A stretch of DNA of 59,040 bases, from NCBI GenBank assembly GCA_028101545.1, contig JAOHKZ010000012.1, forward strand, positions 1-59,040, given 5' to 3'. The stretch comes from Opitutales bacterium (GTDB taxonomy: Bacteria; Verrucomicrobiota; Verrucomicrobiia; Opitutales; Seribacteraceae). Numbering within the stretch: the stretch's first letter is position 1; each line of letters starts with the position of its first letter. Shown here in pieces: positions 44,877-54,401 of the stretch. Below the pieces are notes generated by a model. It saw only the letters and a list, made by a program, of their open reading frames with translations, ran no database searches and was not told the origin of the DNA. The position numbers and the translations under genes were made by a program.

Positions 44877-46272
44877 TATGAATGTACCCTTTTCATTTCC
44901 ATCTTTAAACCGTCGTGATTTCCTTTATGGCATGACCTCCTCACTTGGTTCCTTGGCCATGACCGACCTGTTGGCTCAAGATTCGGCATCCAAAAGTGGT
45001 ATAAAAAAACCAATGCATGAACCAAAGGCAAAAAACGTAATTATGCTTTTTATGGAGGGCGGCCCCAGTCAGGTCGATACCTTTGACCCAAAGCCCAAAC
45101 TTAATAGTCTCCACAAGACCGAGTCTAAACGTACGGGTACTCTAGAGTCTGGAAACAAATTTTTTGTAGGCAGTCCCTACGGAACCCGTAAAGTTGGAAA
45201 ATCCGGACTGGATATGAGTGATCAGTGGGAACATTTGCCCGAAGTGGCGGATGACTTATGCAATTACAGGGGTTGTTTCGCAGAGTCACTTAATCATCCG
45301 GAAGCTCTCTTTCATATGAATACCGGTAGCCGTTTGGGTGGAGATCCAGCTCTGGGTGCCTGGGTTAATTACGGACTTGGCTCTTATAATCAAAACTTAC
45401 CCGGTTATGTGGTAATGACAGAGCTCGCTCTCCCCCAAGGCGGATCACGAAATTGGTCCAACGGGTTTCTCCCGGGTCAGTACCAGGGAACAAGACTCAG
45501 GCCCACCGGTTCTCCCATCCTTGATTTAAAGGGACCATCTCATAAGAATCATTCTCATCAAAGACAGACTCTTGATGAGCTTTCCTTCTTAAACGAAATC
45601 CATAGAAAGAAACATACATATCACCAAGACCTCGAAACGAGGATGCAAAGCTATGAACTGGCTTATCGCATGCAAATGGAAGTCCCAGGAGTAATCGACA
45701 TCGAAGGTGAATCTGAAAAAACTAAGGAGTCTTACGGTCTCAATCGTAAAGAAACCTCAGAATTCGGAAAACAATGCCTTATGGCAAGAAGACTAGTTGA
45801 AAAGGGAGTCCGATTTGTTCAGATCTTCTCCGGAGGATGGGATAGCCATGACTATTTGGAGCGAGCCCATGCGGCCCGTATAAAAAGTGTCGATCAACCG
45901 ATGACCGCTCTGATCAAAGATTTAAAATCAAGGGGCATGCTTAAAGATACACTTGTTCTTTGGATGGGTGAATTTGGAAGAACCCCAGATAATAACCGGA
46001 GAGGAGGAGTCTACGCAATCGGTAGAGGGCATAATAATAAAGCCATGACAATAATGATGGCTGGCGGAGGCGTTAAAGCCGGAACAATTGTGGGTGGAAC
46101 TGATGAGATCGGAGCCGAAGCTGTCGATGTGGCCCACCCTATTCGGGACTTTCATGTTACCCTCTTGCATTTACTAGGGCTGGACGATAACAAACTAACC
46201 TACTTTCATGGTGGAAGATATAAGCAGCTAAGTCAGTTTGGCGGACAGATCATAAAAGAGTTAATTGCCTAA
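44866..46272 (+). CDS. DUF1501 family secreted protein
   Basis: A 468-residue protein overlapping the PSD1 gene end by 11 bases; an ATG at 44878, two bases past that stop, is an equally possible start. The leader L-N-R-R-D-F-L-Y-G is twin-arginine-like, so export in folded form is likely. The mature part shows DUF1501 landmarks: M-L-F-M-E-G-G-P-S-Q-V-D-T-F-D-P-K near residue 60, L-N-H-P-E-A-L-F-H-M-N-T-G, G-G-W-D-S-H and M-G-E-F-G-R-T-P, which resemble metal-binding residues of the alkaline phosphatase fold. It is the standard partner of PSD1 proteins in PVC genomes. It is followed by three sulfatase genes in the same direction, so the whole group may be one GntR-controlled operon. Confidence 0.92.
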   Translation: MSINMNVPFSFPSLNRRDFLYGMTSSLGSLAMTDLLAQDSASKSGIKKPMHEPKAKNVIMLFMEGGPSQVDTFDPKPKLNSLHKTESKRTGTLESGNKFFVGSPYGTRKVGKSGLDMSDQWEHLPEVADDLCNYRGCFAESLNHPEALFHMNTGSRLGGDPALGAWVNYGLGSYNQNLPGYVVMTELALPQGGSRNWSNGFLPGQYQGTRLRPTGSPILDLKGPSHKNHSHQRQTLDELSFLNEIHRKKHTYHQDLETRMQSYELAYRMQMEVPGVIDIEGESEKTKESYGLNRKETSEFGKQCLMARRLVEKGVRFVQIFSGGWDSHDYLERAHAARIKSVDQPMTALIKDLKSRGMLKDTLVLWMGEFGRTPDNNRRGGVYAIGRGHNNKAMTIMMAGGGVKAGTIVGGTDEIGAEAVDVAHPIRDFHVTLLHLLGLDDNKLTYFHGGRYKQLSQFGGQIIKELIA

Positions 46273-46331
46273 TTGAAAAACTAATTTACGGATACTCAAA
46301 TCTTTTACCCGGCCAGCCGTTTAAAATAATC

Positions 46332-48005
46332 ATGATAAAAACCTTATACATAATCACTCTTTCTATATTTTTTCTCCATTCAAGTTCGGGAAAGAAGCCT
46401 AACATTCTCTACATCATGTCGGATGACCATGCCGCACATGGAATATCAGCCTATGGGGGTCGTTTAGCCAAAATCGCCCCAACCCCCAACCTCGACCGCC
46501 TAGCAAAAGAAGGGGCACTTTTTAAAAACGCCTTCTGCACGAATTCGATCTGTTCGCCTTCCCGTGCCTGCGTTTTAACGGGGCAATACAATCATACCAA
46601 TGGAGCTTTTGATCTAAGTGGTAAAGTTATGCCCGGCAAACAAATGCTTGCGATTGAAATGGGCAAAGCTGGCTATGAGACGGCGATGATCGGCAAGTGG
46701 CACCTCAAGGTTGAACCCAAAGATTTTAACTATTATTGTGTGCTACCCGGACAAGGCAAATACCATGGCCCATCCTTTCGAATTCGGGGAGAGAAACCAT
46801 GGGGGAAAAATCTTATTGAATTCCCGGAAAAACATTCAACGGATGCTATTACCGACCTAACCTTGGAATGGCTTAAGAAAAGAAAGGATGAAAAACCCTT
46901 CTTCTTAATGCATCACTACAAGGCTCCCCACGATTACTTTGAAAATGCAGAAAGATATGAAAATTACCTTTCTGATATTGATATTCCCGAACCTACAACT
47001 CTTTGGAAACGGCATTCAAAATTTGGGTCTCTTGCAACCCGCGGAAATAACGATGAGTTAATTCGGCACATTGGTACATCCATCGGGAACCGGAACCCCC
47101 GACGATCCTATCTGCGTGATCTGCCCGAACGGTTCCCCAAAGAATTCCCTGAAAATTATGATCCTGAAAATTTCACGGATGAAGAAAATACTCGTCTTGC
47201 TTACAACGCCTATCTCAAAAAATTTCTTCGATGCGTGAAGGGAATCGATGATAACCTCGGTCGCCTTTTTACCCACCTTGAAGCCAGTGGCCAAATGGAT
47301 AATACTATAATTGTTTATACAGCAGATCAGGGCTTCATGCTTGGTGAACATGATTATCAGGATAAACGATGGATGTATGAGGAATCCATGAGGATGCCCC
47401 TAATGTTTCGATACCCCAAAACCATCAAACCGGCTAAACGATTCGACACAATTATTGAAAATGTGGACTTCGCTCCCACCCTTCTTGACTTCGCCGGGGC
47501 CAAGATTCCCAAAGAAGTTCAGGGGAAATCTTTTAAAACTATTCTGGAAACTGGAAACGAACCAAAAAACTGGAAAAAAGCCGCTTATTACAGATACTGG
47601 ATGCACATGGCTCATCATGACAACCCCGCTCATATTGGGATGAGAACCAAACGATACAAGTTGATCTACTTTTATGGGTGCAATTATCAGGGAGAATACC
47701 AAACGCCAGCGGGCTGGGAACTCTATGACATGATTAATGATCCCCAAGAAACCAAAAATATCTATGACGATCCAAAAAGTATTAAGGTTGTGAAATCATT
47801 AAAAGCGTGGATGGAAAAATTGCGAAAAAAAGTGGGCGATGATGGATCTCATTATCCAGCTTGCGAAAAAATTGTTCAGGAATTTTGGGACTACAGCGAG
47901 GCAGACCATGAAAAAGCCAAAAAGATTTCAAGAGAATACTTGGTCCGAAGAAAAGCAGAGCTTGAATCTGGTTTGCTCAACCCAAAGACCTTTGGACAAC
48001 CTTGA
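46332..48005 (+). CDS. Sulfatase (N-sulfatase/DUF4976-type)
   Basis: A 557-residue exported sulfatase with signal peptide 1-20. Metal motif M-S-D-D-H at 29-33, formylglycine cysteine C74 in C-S-P-S-R, G-K-W-H-L, and A-D-Q-G-F-M-L-G-E-H with Gln where other members have Asn or His. A C-terminal DUF4976-like region follows (G-M-R-T-K-R-Y-K-L-I-Y-F-Y, W-E-L-Y-D, D-P-Q-E). The D-Q-G-F-x-L-G-E-H and DUF4976 features occur in heparan-type and choline-type sulfatases, but the substrate cannot be fixed. It lies 59 bases after the DUF1501 gene. Confidence 0.94.
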   Translation: MIKTLYIITLSIFFLHSSSGKKPNILYIMSDDHAAHGISAYGGRLAKIAPTPNLDRLAKEGALFKNAFCTNSICSPSRACVLTGQYNHTNGAFDLSGKVMPGKQMLAIEMGKAGYETAMIGKWHLKVEPKDFNYYCVLPGQGKYHGPSFRIRGEKPWGKNLIEFPEKHSTDAITDLTLEWLKKRKDEKPFFLMHHYKAPHDYFENAERYENYLSDIDIPEPTTLWKRHSKFGSLATRGNNDELIRHIGTSIGNRNPRRSYLRDLPERFPKEFPENYDPENFTDEENTRLAYNAYLKKFLRCVKGIDDNLGRLFTHLEASGQMDNTIIVYTADQGFMLGEHDYQDKRWMYEESMRMPLMFRYPKTIKPAKRFDTIIENVDFAPTLLDFAGAKIPKEVQGKSFKTILETGNEPKNWKKAAYYRYWMHMAHHDNPAHIGMRTKRYKLIYFYGCNYQGEYQTPAGWELYDMINDPQETKNIYDDPKSIKVVKSLKAWMEKLRKKVGDDGSHYPACEKIVQEFWDYSEADHEKAKKISREYLVRRKAELESGLLNPKTFGQP

Positions 48006-48089
48006 AATAAGGTTCCCCGATTAAAACTCGATAACTCCTTTATCTTTCGATTGACGATGTCTTGTCTTTATTAAGATGCTTGAAACTAT

Positions 48090-49655
48090 ATGAAATCCCT
48101 CATTATTTTCTCATTGATCCCCATTCTCTTTTCCCTGTCGAGTAATGGTAAAAAACAACCCAACCTGATCGTATATATGATTGACGATTTGGGATGGAAT
48201 CAAATCAGTGCAAAACAAGCCACAATGGGAACCCATAACGGTTCTTTCATTACCCCCAACATCGAAAAGATTGCCAATCTTGGCCTTAGCTTCACCCATG
48301 CTTACACCCAGCCTAACTGTGCTCCGTCAAGAGCCGCGATGCTATCCGGACAATACCCTGCCCGTATTAATAACGGTGTCTATATTGTCGGAAACCTCAA
48401 TCGAAACAAGAAACCTGGTATAACCAGAGAACAAGCTCAATTCACAGGTCCAAAACAAAGTGAAGATGTGGCAAGCGAAGCAATAACCATTGCCGAAGCT
48501 TTGAATAAAAATGGTTATAACACCGCTCATATTGGTAAATATCATGTGGGAGGTCATTCCGGAGAATCAACCATGCCTGAAAATCAAGGCTTTGACATAA
48601 ACATTGGAGGATATATGCAGGGGCATCAACCGACATGTTTTGCCAAGAAGGGAAAAGATGGTTGGCAATTTACCAAGCTTGGCAGGGGCGACTTCGACCG
48701 CTTTGGTCAACCCTACTCTGAATCCTATGTGGAAAAATATGGAATCCCCAAATCACAGGTGGGTAAACCCAAGCATGTCTGCGATGCCCTTGCCGATGCG
48801 ATGGAGGAAACTGTTCAATCACTTGCCGCCAAAGCTGAACCCTTTTATCTGCAACTGCATGCTTATGCGGTACACGGCCCCGTACAGTCCAGACCGGATT
48901 TAAAAGAAGCCGCAATGAAACATCTTGAAGCTAAGAATTCCAAGCAAGCTAACCTTGCTGGTTTCATCGCAGGAATGGATGCGGTACTGGGAAGACTGCT
49001 CAATTCCCTGAAAGACCCAGACCGTAACGGTGATAAAAGTGACAGTATTGCAAATGATACCCTGATTCTTTTCACATCTGACAATGGCGGGACTCACTTT
49101 GACAACCTACCATTACGGGGAGTTAAGGGGATGTTTACGGAAGGAGGGATACGCATACCTCTGATTGCCTACTGGCCTGGTGTTGTCCCTGAAAACACCA
49201 TAACCGACAGGATGGTGCACGGGATAGACTTCTATCCTACCCTGCTGGAACTCGCAGGAAACTCCTGGCTTCCTCCCGCCAAAAAACACCCGTTGGATGG
49301 AGAGTCGTTTGCCAAGTTCTTGCTCAATCCCCAAAGCCAAGGAAAACGTTCACCCATCTTTTACCTGTTCCCCGGTTACATGGATGTACGTGCCCAACCC
49401 TGCGTTGTTACAATAGATGAAATCGATGGTAAAAGGTATAAATTAATCTATTTCTATGAAGCTGATGAATGGGAGCTCTACAACCTCACCGAAGACATCG
49501 GGGAAAAAACAAATCTTGCCAATGAAATACCAGATGTCTCTGCCAGCCTATCAAAGAAAATTCAGAGCTGGCTTTCTCAAAAACATCCGACCTGGCAACC
49601 CAAATTCCCAATCAATAAGAAAACCGGCAAACCGGTACTTCCAAGATTCCTCTAA
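48090..49655 (+). CDS. Sulfatase
   Basis: A 521-residue exported sulfatase with signal peptide 1-20. Metal motif M-I-D-D-L-G-W at 30-36, formylglycine cysteine C77 in C-A-P-S-R, G-K-Y-H-V-G instead of G-K-W-H-L-G, and S-D-N-G-G near residue 330. It is preceded by an insertion-like loop after C-A-P-S-R that reads N-L-N-R-N. The late L-R-G-V-K-G-M-F-T-E-G-G-I-R block is usual for the arylsulfatase group. It starts 84 bases after the previous sulfatase gene, a gap that includes TTGACG at 48051 but no good -10, so a separate promoter is not supported. Confidence 0.93.
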   Translation: MKSLIIFSLIPILFSLSSNGKKQPNLIVYMIDDLGWNQISAKQATMGTHNGSFITPNIEKIANLGLSFTHAYTQPNCAPSRAAMLSGQYPARINNGVYIVGNLNRNKKPGITREQAQFTGPKQSEDVASEAITIAEALNKNGYNTAHIGKYHVGGHSGESTMPENQGFDINIGGYMQGHQPTCFAKKGKDGWQFTKLGRGDFDRFGQPYSESYVEKYGIPKSQVGKPKHVCDALADAMEETVQSLAAKAEPFYLQLHAYAVHGPVQSRPDLKEAAMKHLEAKNSKQANLAGFIAGMDAVLGRLLNSLKDPDRNGDKSDSIANDTLILFTSDNGGTHFDNLPLRGVKGMFTEGGIRIPLIAYWPGVVPENTITDRMVHGIDFYPTLLELAGNSWLPPAKKHPLDGESFAKFLLNPQSQGKRSPIFYLFPGYMDVRAQPCVVTIDEIDGKRYKLIYFYEADEWELYNLTEDIGEKTNLANEIPDVSASLSKKIQSWLSQKHPTWQPKFPINKKTGKPVLPRFL

Positions 49656-49707
49656 ATTTAGCTTCGAATAAATCGTTAAATTAATTGATTTATCGGAGTT
49701 GATTACT

Positions 49708-51207
49708 ATGAACTTATTTAAGCAATTCGTCTTTATTTCTGTATACCAAATTGTATCAGTAACCTTAGGGCAGGAACGACCGAATATTTTATGGTTTGTA
49801 GTCGACGACATGTCCGCCAACTTTTCCTGTTATGGGGAAAAAACGATCAAAACTCCAAATGTGGATAAACTGGCAGAAGAGGGACTTCTTTTCACCAAAG
49901 CCTATGCCACTTCCCCCGTCTGTTCGACTTTCCGCTCTTCCCTAATAACAGGAATGTATCAAAATTCGATCGGTGCTCATCATCACCGTAGCGGCAGAGG
50001 AAAAAATAGAATTCAATTACCTGATGGAGTGAGACCCATTCCTGAAATTTTTCAGGAAGCAGGATATTTTACATGCATTGGAAGTGGTCTGAAAAATTTC
50101 GATTTCAGAAGCCTACCCTCGAAAGCTGGAAGAAAAGGAAAAACGGACTATAATTTTGACTGGGACACAAAGATATACGACAGTCATGACTGGTCGAAAA
50201 GGAACGGTAATCAGCCCTTTTTCATGCAAGTGCAGTTGCACGGAGGGAAAATACGGGGAGCCGCAGAAAAACACTATGAAATTCTTGAAAAAAGAATGAT
50301 GAGCCAATTTGGACTTAAACCAACGCCCCATGATTTTGTCGAACTGCCCCCGTATTATCCAAATGATTCAGTTCTCTTGAGAGACTGGGCGACTTATCTT
50401 GATACGGTTCGCATTACTGACTGGCATGTCGGTCAGGTGATCGAAAGACTCAAAAAAGAGAGTATTCTGGAGAACACCGTAATCATATTTTTTACAGACC
50501 ATGGGGTAAGCCATGCCCGCGGAAAACAATTTTTGTATGATGAAGGCACTCACATACCACTCGTAATAAAAGGACCCGGAGTCCCGAAAAGGCAAAAAAG
50601 ACAAGACTTGGTGGAGCATATTGATATAGGCGCTCTCTCTTTAGCGATAGCAGGAATCCAGATTCCTCAAAAAATGGAAGGCCAAAATATTCTATCACCA
50701 CAATATAAACCGAAAGAATTTATTTTTGCAGCCCGTGACCGATGTGGAGAAGCAGCAGATCAAATTCGTTCCGTCCGTTCTGAAAAATTTCTCTACATAA
50801 AAAACTTCTTTCCGGATAGACCACACTTGATGCCCAGTAATTATAAAGATTCAAAATTAATCATTAAGCGACTCAGGCAATTACATGATGAAGACAAACT
50901 ACATTCACTTTCTCAACGGTTACTCTTCTCCCCCACTCGCCCGAAGGAAGAACTTTATCTATATCAGGATGACAAATGGCAGACCAAAAACTTGGTAAAC
51001 CCCAGAAAAATTACGGGGATTTTACAAAATCATCGTGATCAACTTGATCAGTGGATTTCGAAAACCAACGACCCAGGACCCGAAACTTTAGAAACTTACA
51101 TCCTTGAGACTGAAGATCAAATGAGTTCAACCGGAAACAAGGTTTCGAGAGAAAATTACCGCAGGAATTCTGAAATTTATAAAAATTGGTTTAAAGACGG
51201 AAAATAA
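49708..51207 (+). CDS. Sulfatase with variant C-S-T-F-R active-site motif
   Basis: A 499-residue exported sulfatase; the ATG at 49708 is preceded by CGGAGT nine bases upstream and opens the signal peptide (1-21), whereas a TTG at 49699 adds three residues. Metal motif V-V-D-D-M at 31-35 and late T-D-H-G-V-S-H-A-R-G-K are present. The formylglycine region reads C72-S-T-F-R, where family members usually have Pro or Ala at the third position (C-x-P-S/T-R). Maturation may still occur because Thr is tolerated in some families, but this is not certain. The G-K-W-H motif is replaced by G-S-G-L-K-N-F. The gene closes a row of three sulfatases. Confidence 0.9.
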   Translation: MNLFKQFVFISVYQIVSVTLGQERPNILWFVVDDMSANFSCYGEKTIKTPNVDKLAEEGLLFTKAYATSPVCSTFRSSLITGMYQNSIGAHHHRSGRGKNRIQLPDGVRPIPEIFQEAGYFTCIGSGLKNFDFRSLPSKAGRKGKTDYNFDWDTKIYDSHDWSKRNGNQPFFMQVQLHGGKIRGAAEKHYEILEKRMMSQFGLKPTPHDFVELPPYYPNDSVLLRDWATYLDTVRITDWHVGQVIERLKKESILENTVIIFFTDHGVSHARGKQFLYDEGTHIPLVIKGPGVPKRQKRQDLVEHIDIGALSLAIAGIQIPQKMEGQNILSPQYKPKEFIFAARDRCGEAADQIRSVRSEKFLYIKNFFPDRPHLMPSNYKDSKLIIKRLRQLHDEDKLHSLSQRLLFSPTRPKEELYLYQDDKWQTKNLVNPRKITGILQNHRDQLDQWISKTNDPGPETLETYILETEDQMSSTGNKVSRENYRRNSEIYKNWFKDGK

Positions 51208-51451
51208 CTCAAGCTTCTTTTTTATAGATATGTATCTGTCTTTGTTTTTAGATTTAATGGATTTTAAAGAAGTCAATGCATGATAGGTACTCGATCGAAA
51301 TTTTATTTTTTATCGCAACTCCATGTTACCATTTCAGATAATATATATCTACTTGTTACCCAACAAATCCAAACATTCCTATTGGCTCTTTTCCAAAATC
51401 GGTAAAATAAAATTGCAGTTAATATTTTAGCTCTTCACATATATCTAAGAC

Positions 51452-51937
51452 ATGATTCTTAACCTTATTTTACCCTTAGGCTTAATCTTTTCTTGGTTAA
51501 TTTATTTATTAAAGAATGACCTACTTGAAATTATATACTGTCTTCCAATTCTTTTGTTAATTCCCTACTCCTTCTTAGTTTCAAAAATCAGAAGAATTCG
51601 TGTCATGAAGAAATTATCCCCTTTTGATACTCCAATTACTCATGGTTATATTGAGCGGGGTTTAAACCCAAACTTCGCCATTATAGCAGAAAGAGACAAA
51701 GGATCATACAAGTTATATTACAATGGAAATAAAAAAAACCAGAGCATCGTTTCAGTACGAAGCTTTTTATCTGAAAATACCAAACAATCCTCCGACATAT
51801 CGCATTACATTCAATTACAACTAGAAAAAGAACTAATTTCGTATGCTCCACACAAAGGTGCAACGAACTGGGGACAGGCCGAATATGCTCAGAATATCTT
51901 AGATGATATGATCGCAAATGGAGTAAAGACCCACTAA
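51452..51937 (+). CDS. Small membrane protein of unknown function
   Basis: A 161-residue protein with two adjacent hydrophobic helices at about 3-20 and 27-45 and a positively charged turn afterwards (K-I-R-R-I-R-V-M-K-K), which suggests a hairpin in the inner membrane with both ends in the cytoplasm. The soluble part contains N-P-N-F-A-I-I-A-E-R-D-K-G-S-Y-K-L-Y-Y-N-G and a helical tail. I do not recognise a family. It lies alone between two rows of sulfatase genes, with a 244-base gap before it that holds no gene, and ends in a terminator that overlaps the stop codon. Confidence 0.72.
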   Translation: MILNLILPLGLIFSWLIYLLKNDLLEIIYCLPILLLIPYSFLVSKIRRIRVMKKLSPFDTPITHGYIERGLNPNFAIIAERDKGSYKLYYNGNKKNQSIVSVRSFLSENTKQSSDISHYIQLQLEKELISYAPHKGATNWGQAEYAQNILDDMIANGVKTH

Positions 51938-51950
51938 ATAGGTCTTTTTT
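51925..51950 (+). terminator. Rho-independent terminator overlapping the gene end
   Basis: AAAGACC (51925-51931) pairs with GGTCTTT (51941-51947), leaving a nine-base loop, followed by TTTTATTT. The stop codon of the preceding gene (51935-51937) lies inside the loop. Stem, loop and T-tract fit an intrinsic terminator. Confidence 0.75.
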
Positions 51951-52096
51951 TATTTCTAAAATTAAAACTTTTTTGTCAGAAATGAGAGTTCATAAGTATT
52001 ATTAGATTTATCACATTTTCTCCGAAACAATTTTAATTGCTATGTCATTACCATTGTAAAGAATTTAAATTTCAAACCACTTCCACCTCTATATAA

Positions 52097-52741
52097 ATGA
52101 AAATTATTCAAGACTCTCCAACCTATTTAGAATGCAAAAAGTCAGCTCTTTTCGGCTACATCTTCTCAATCATTCTGATGGTTGGAGGTGTTATTGGAGT
52201 CATCGTTATGTTTATGAAAAGCTCCTCTCAGTGGTGGATTGGCCTAATTGCACTAGCGATTGGCATCCTAATATTATTTCTCACCAAGTCAATTACCCTG
52301 ATTGCAGATGGAAATATCAAGCAGGTTAAAATTGCCACTAAATCTCTACTTGGGGCGAGTGATAATGCTTATGCCTTTCATGATATAAAAGAAATAGTAA
52401 TTGAAGAAGACAGGCAGTACGAGCGGGACTCAGATGGTAATCGTAAAGATAAAACCAGTTTTGTTCTTATTTTTAACTTCCATAACGGATATCAGGAAGC
52501 CATCAATTTGACCTCTGGCTCATCTTCGAGTATCTCCGTTGGCGGGGTAAATATGAGTCGCTTCTCCCAAAACAATGCAGTTATGAACATTGGACAAAGA
52601 CTTTCAGAAGTTATTGTTGTTCCCTTTAATCATAAAAGGCGGGGAGATATGGATCTGGGCGATGTCGTAAATTCGGTTGGACAAGTCATCAAACAAGTTA
52701 AGCAAGCTAATCAGGATAACCAAAATCCACCACAAGCTTAA
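52097..52741 (+). CDS. Membrane protein of unknown function
   Basis: A 214-residue protein with two membrane helices at about 18-40 and 46-65. The rest is a cytoplasmic-looking domain with a beta core (I-T-L-I-A-D-G-N-I-K-Q-V-K-I-A, F-H-D-I-K-E-I-V-I-E, F-V-L-I-F-N-F-H-N-G) that resembles bacterial PH-like membrane domains, then a Ser-rich loop and a polar tail rich in Gln and Asn. The family is not certain. It stands between two hairpins with related stems (51925 and 52758). Its position between sulfatase rows gives no clue to function. Confidence 0.72.
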   Translation: MKIIQDSPTYLECKKSALFGYIFSIILMVGGVIGVIVMFMKSSSQWWIGLIALAIGILILFLTKSITLIADGNIKQVKIATKSLLGASDNAYAFHDIKEIVIEEDRQYERDSDGNRKDKTSFVLIFNFHNGYQEAINLTSGSSSSISVGGVNMSRFSQNNAVMNIGQRLSEVIVVPFNHKRRGDMDLGDVVNSVGQVIKQVKQANQDNQNPPQA

Positions 52742-52757
52742 CTTTTTTAGAATGAGA

Positions 52758-52779
52758 AAGACCTCGCGAGGCAGGTCTT
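52758..52779. terminator. Hairpin downstream of the membrane protein gene
   Basis: AAGACCT pairs with AGGTCTT around an eight-base loop (CGCGAGGC), 16 bases past the stop of the preceding gene. No T-tract follows, so an intrinsic terminator is only possible. The stem shares AAGACC/GGTCTT with the terminator at 51925. Confidence 0.4.
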
Positions 52780-52883
52780 AAGTAAAACATTATTAGTCCA
52801 AGCCCACTTTTGAGTTGGGTAAGTATGGGGGATTTGTTTCTATAGTTTCATACTGTAAACCCCTTACTTTTTGTCCCTTATCA

Positions 52884-54386
52884 ATGATCATGTTAAGACT
52901 AATCAGATTCCTTTGTTTCGCATTTTTATTAACCTCTCATTTAGCTGCTAAGAAAAGACCAAATATTGTATTTCTTCTTTCCGATGACCAGAGTACTTAC
53001 TCCCTCGGTTGCTATGGCAACAAGGATGTAAAGAGCCCCCAGCTCGACCGCTTGGCTGATGACGGCATGGTGTTCGACCGACATTATGACACCACGGCTA
53101 TCTGCATGGCTTCCAGGGCATCCGTCATGACTGGTATGTATGAATACAAACATGGAACTAATTTTGGACATGGTGATATGCCAAGGAAGACTTGGGGAAA
53201 TACATATCCAGTAATTCTTCGTAAAAACGGATACCGAACCGCGTTTGCAGGAAAGTTTGGGTTTGATCTAAGAGAGGAACCAAATGGAAAAAGACTTCCT
53301 ATGCCTGAAAAAGACTTCGATATGTGGGGAGGAGGACCGGGTCAGACTAATTATTCCACGGCAAAGAATGCATCGATGAAGCATTATGCGAAGGAATTCC
53401 CCCACTCCACCCGTTCCTATGGTGCTTTTGGACGAGATTTTATTTTCGAATCTGCGAAGGCAGACAAACCGTTTTGTTTATCAATCAGTTTCAAGGCCCC
53501 CCACAAACCAGCCACTCCTGATCCAATTGATAATCATGTCTACGCGGAAAAAACTTTCAAGAAACCCGCTAATTATGGAAGGAGATATGGGGAACACTTC
53601 GCCAAACAAAGCAAACAGGATAGGCAATATGAACGATTTCACTCGTGGAATTATTCAGACAAATACGATGAGGTAATGGCAATCTACCATCAACAGATCT
53701 ATGCCATCGATGTTGCGGTGGGAATGATAAGAGAAGCCCTCAAGAAAAGCGGTGCCGATAGAAATACCGTAATCATCTACACATCTGATAATGGGTTTTT
53801 CTGTGGTTCTCATGGATACGGTTCCAAGGTCTTACCCTATGAAGAGTCTTCCCGTGTTCCATTAATTATTTATGACCCGAGACATGCTAATTCTGGAAAG
53901 AAACTGCGCACTTCTGCATTAACCGGGAACATTGACTTTGCTCCCACAATTTTATCACTAGCCGGAATATCAAGCCCTGAAAATATGGACGGTAAGAATT
54001 TAATGACTGTTTATGACAAACATACTTCCACACTTCATCATTCTCTTCCGCTTATTAATGTCTGGGGAAAAGAACCCACTCATGCCCTAGGCGTGGTGAC
54101 AGAAGAGATGAAATATCTTTATTGGGGTTATGCAGCGAAAGGATTTAAGCCCACAAATGAGCTATATGACCTAAAGAAAGACCCATTGGAGAAAACAAAT
54201 CAATTCTCTTCCTCCGATTATACAAAAGCCCGTAAGAATATGCAGAAATTATACGACCAGCACTTGGCTCACTGGAAGAAAAATGCAGTTACTTATAATA
54301 ATTACCAGAAATTCGGTATACTCTTTGACCGCAAACTAAAATGGGATGAAAAGGTCAAACGGGTTAAGAGCTTTTCCTCCAAATAA
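52884..54386 (+). CDS. Sulfatase with C-M-A-S-R active-site motif
   Basis: A 500-residue exported sulfatase taken from the ATG at 52884 (a second ATG at 52890 is equally possible; an ATG at 52815 would put 23 residues before the signal peptide). Signal peptide about 1-22; metal motif L-S-D-D-Q at 31-35; formylglycine cysteine C74 in C-M-A-S-R, the Ala variant of C-x-P/A-x-R; G-K-F-G-F in place of G-K-W-H; late [11 protein letters not shown]. The Y-E-Y-K-H-G segment after the active site and the D-P-L-E-K-T-N close to the end are typical. It leads a row of four sulfatase genes with gaps of 15, 14 and 5 bases, surely one operon. Confidence 0.93.
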   Translation: MIMLRLIRFLCFAFLLTSHLAAKKRPNIVFLLSDDQSTYSLGCYGNKDVKSPQLDRLADDGMVFDRHYDTTAICMASRASVMTGMYEYKHGTNFGHGDMPRKTWGNTYPVILRKNGYRTAFAGKFGFDLREEPNGKRLPMPEKDFDMWGGGPGQTNYSTAKNASMKHYAKEFPHSTRSYGAFGRDFIFESAKADKPFCLSISFKAPHKPATPDPIDNHVYAEKTFKKPANYGRRYGEHFAKQSKQDRQYERFHSWNYSDKYDEVMAIYHQQIYAIDVAVGMIREALKKSGADRNTVIIYTSDNGFFCGSHGYGSKVLPYEESSRVPLIIYDPRHANSGKKLRTSALTGNIDFAPTILSLAGISSPENMDGKNLMTVYDKHTSTLHHSLPLINVWGKEPTHALGVVTEEMKYLYWGYAAKGFKPTNELYDLKKDPLEKTNQFSSSDYTKARKNMQKLYDQHLAHWKKNAVTYNNYQKFGILFDRKLKWDEKVKRVKSFSSK

Positions 54387-54401
54387 AAAAATTTAAGTAA
54401 G

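Noticed and set aside
48051-48079. TTGACG before the sulfatase at 48090, as a possible -35 box
   Set aside because: No acceptable -10 hexamer at 16-18 bases; the gap is short and the gene fits the preceding operon.
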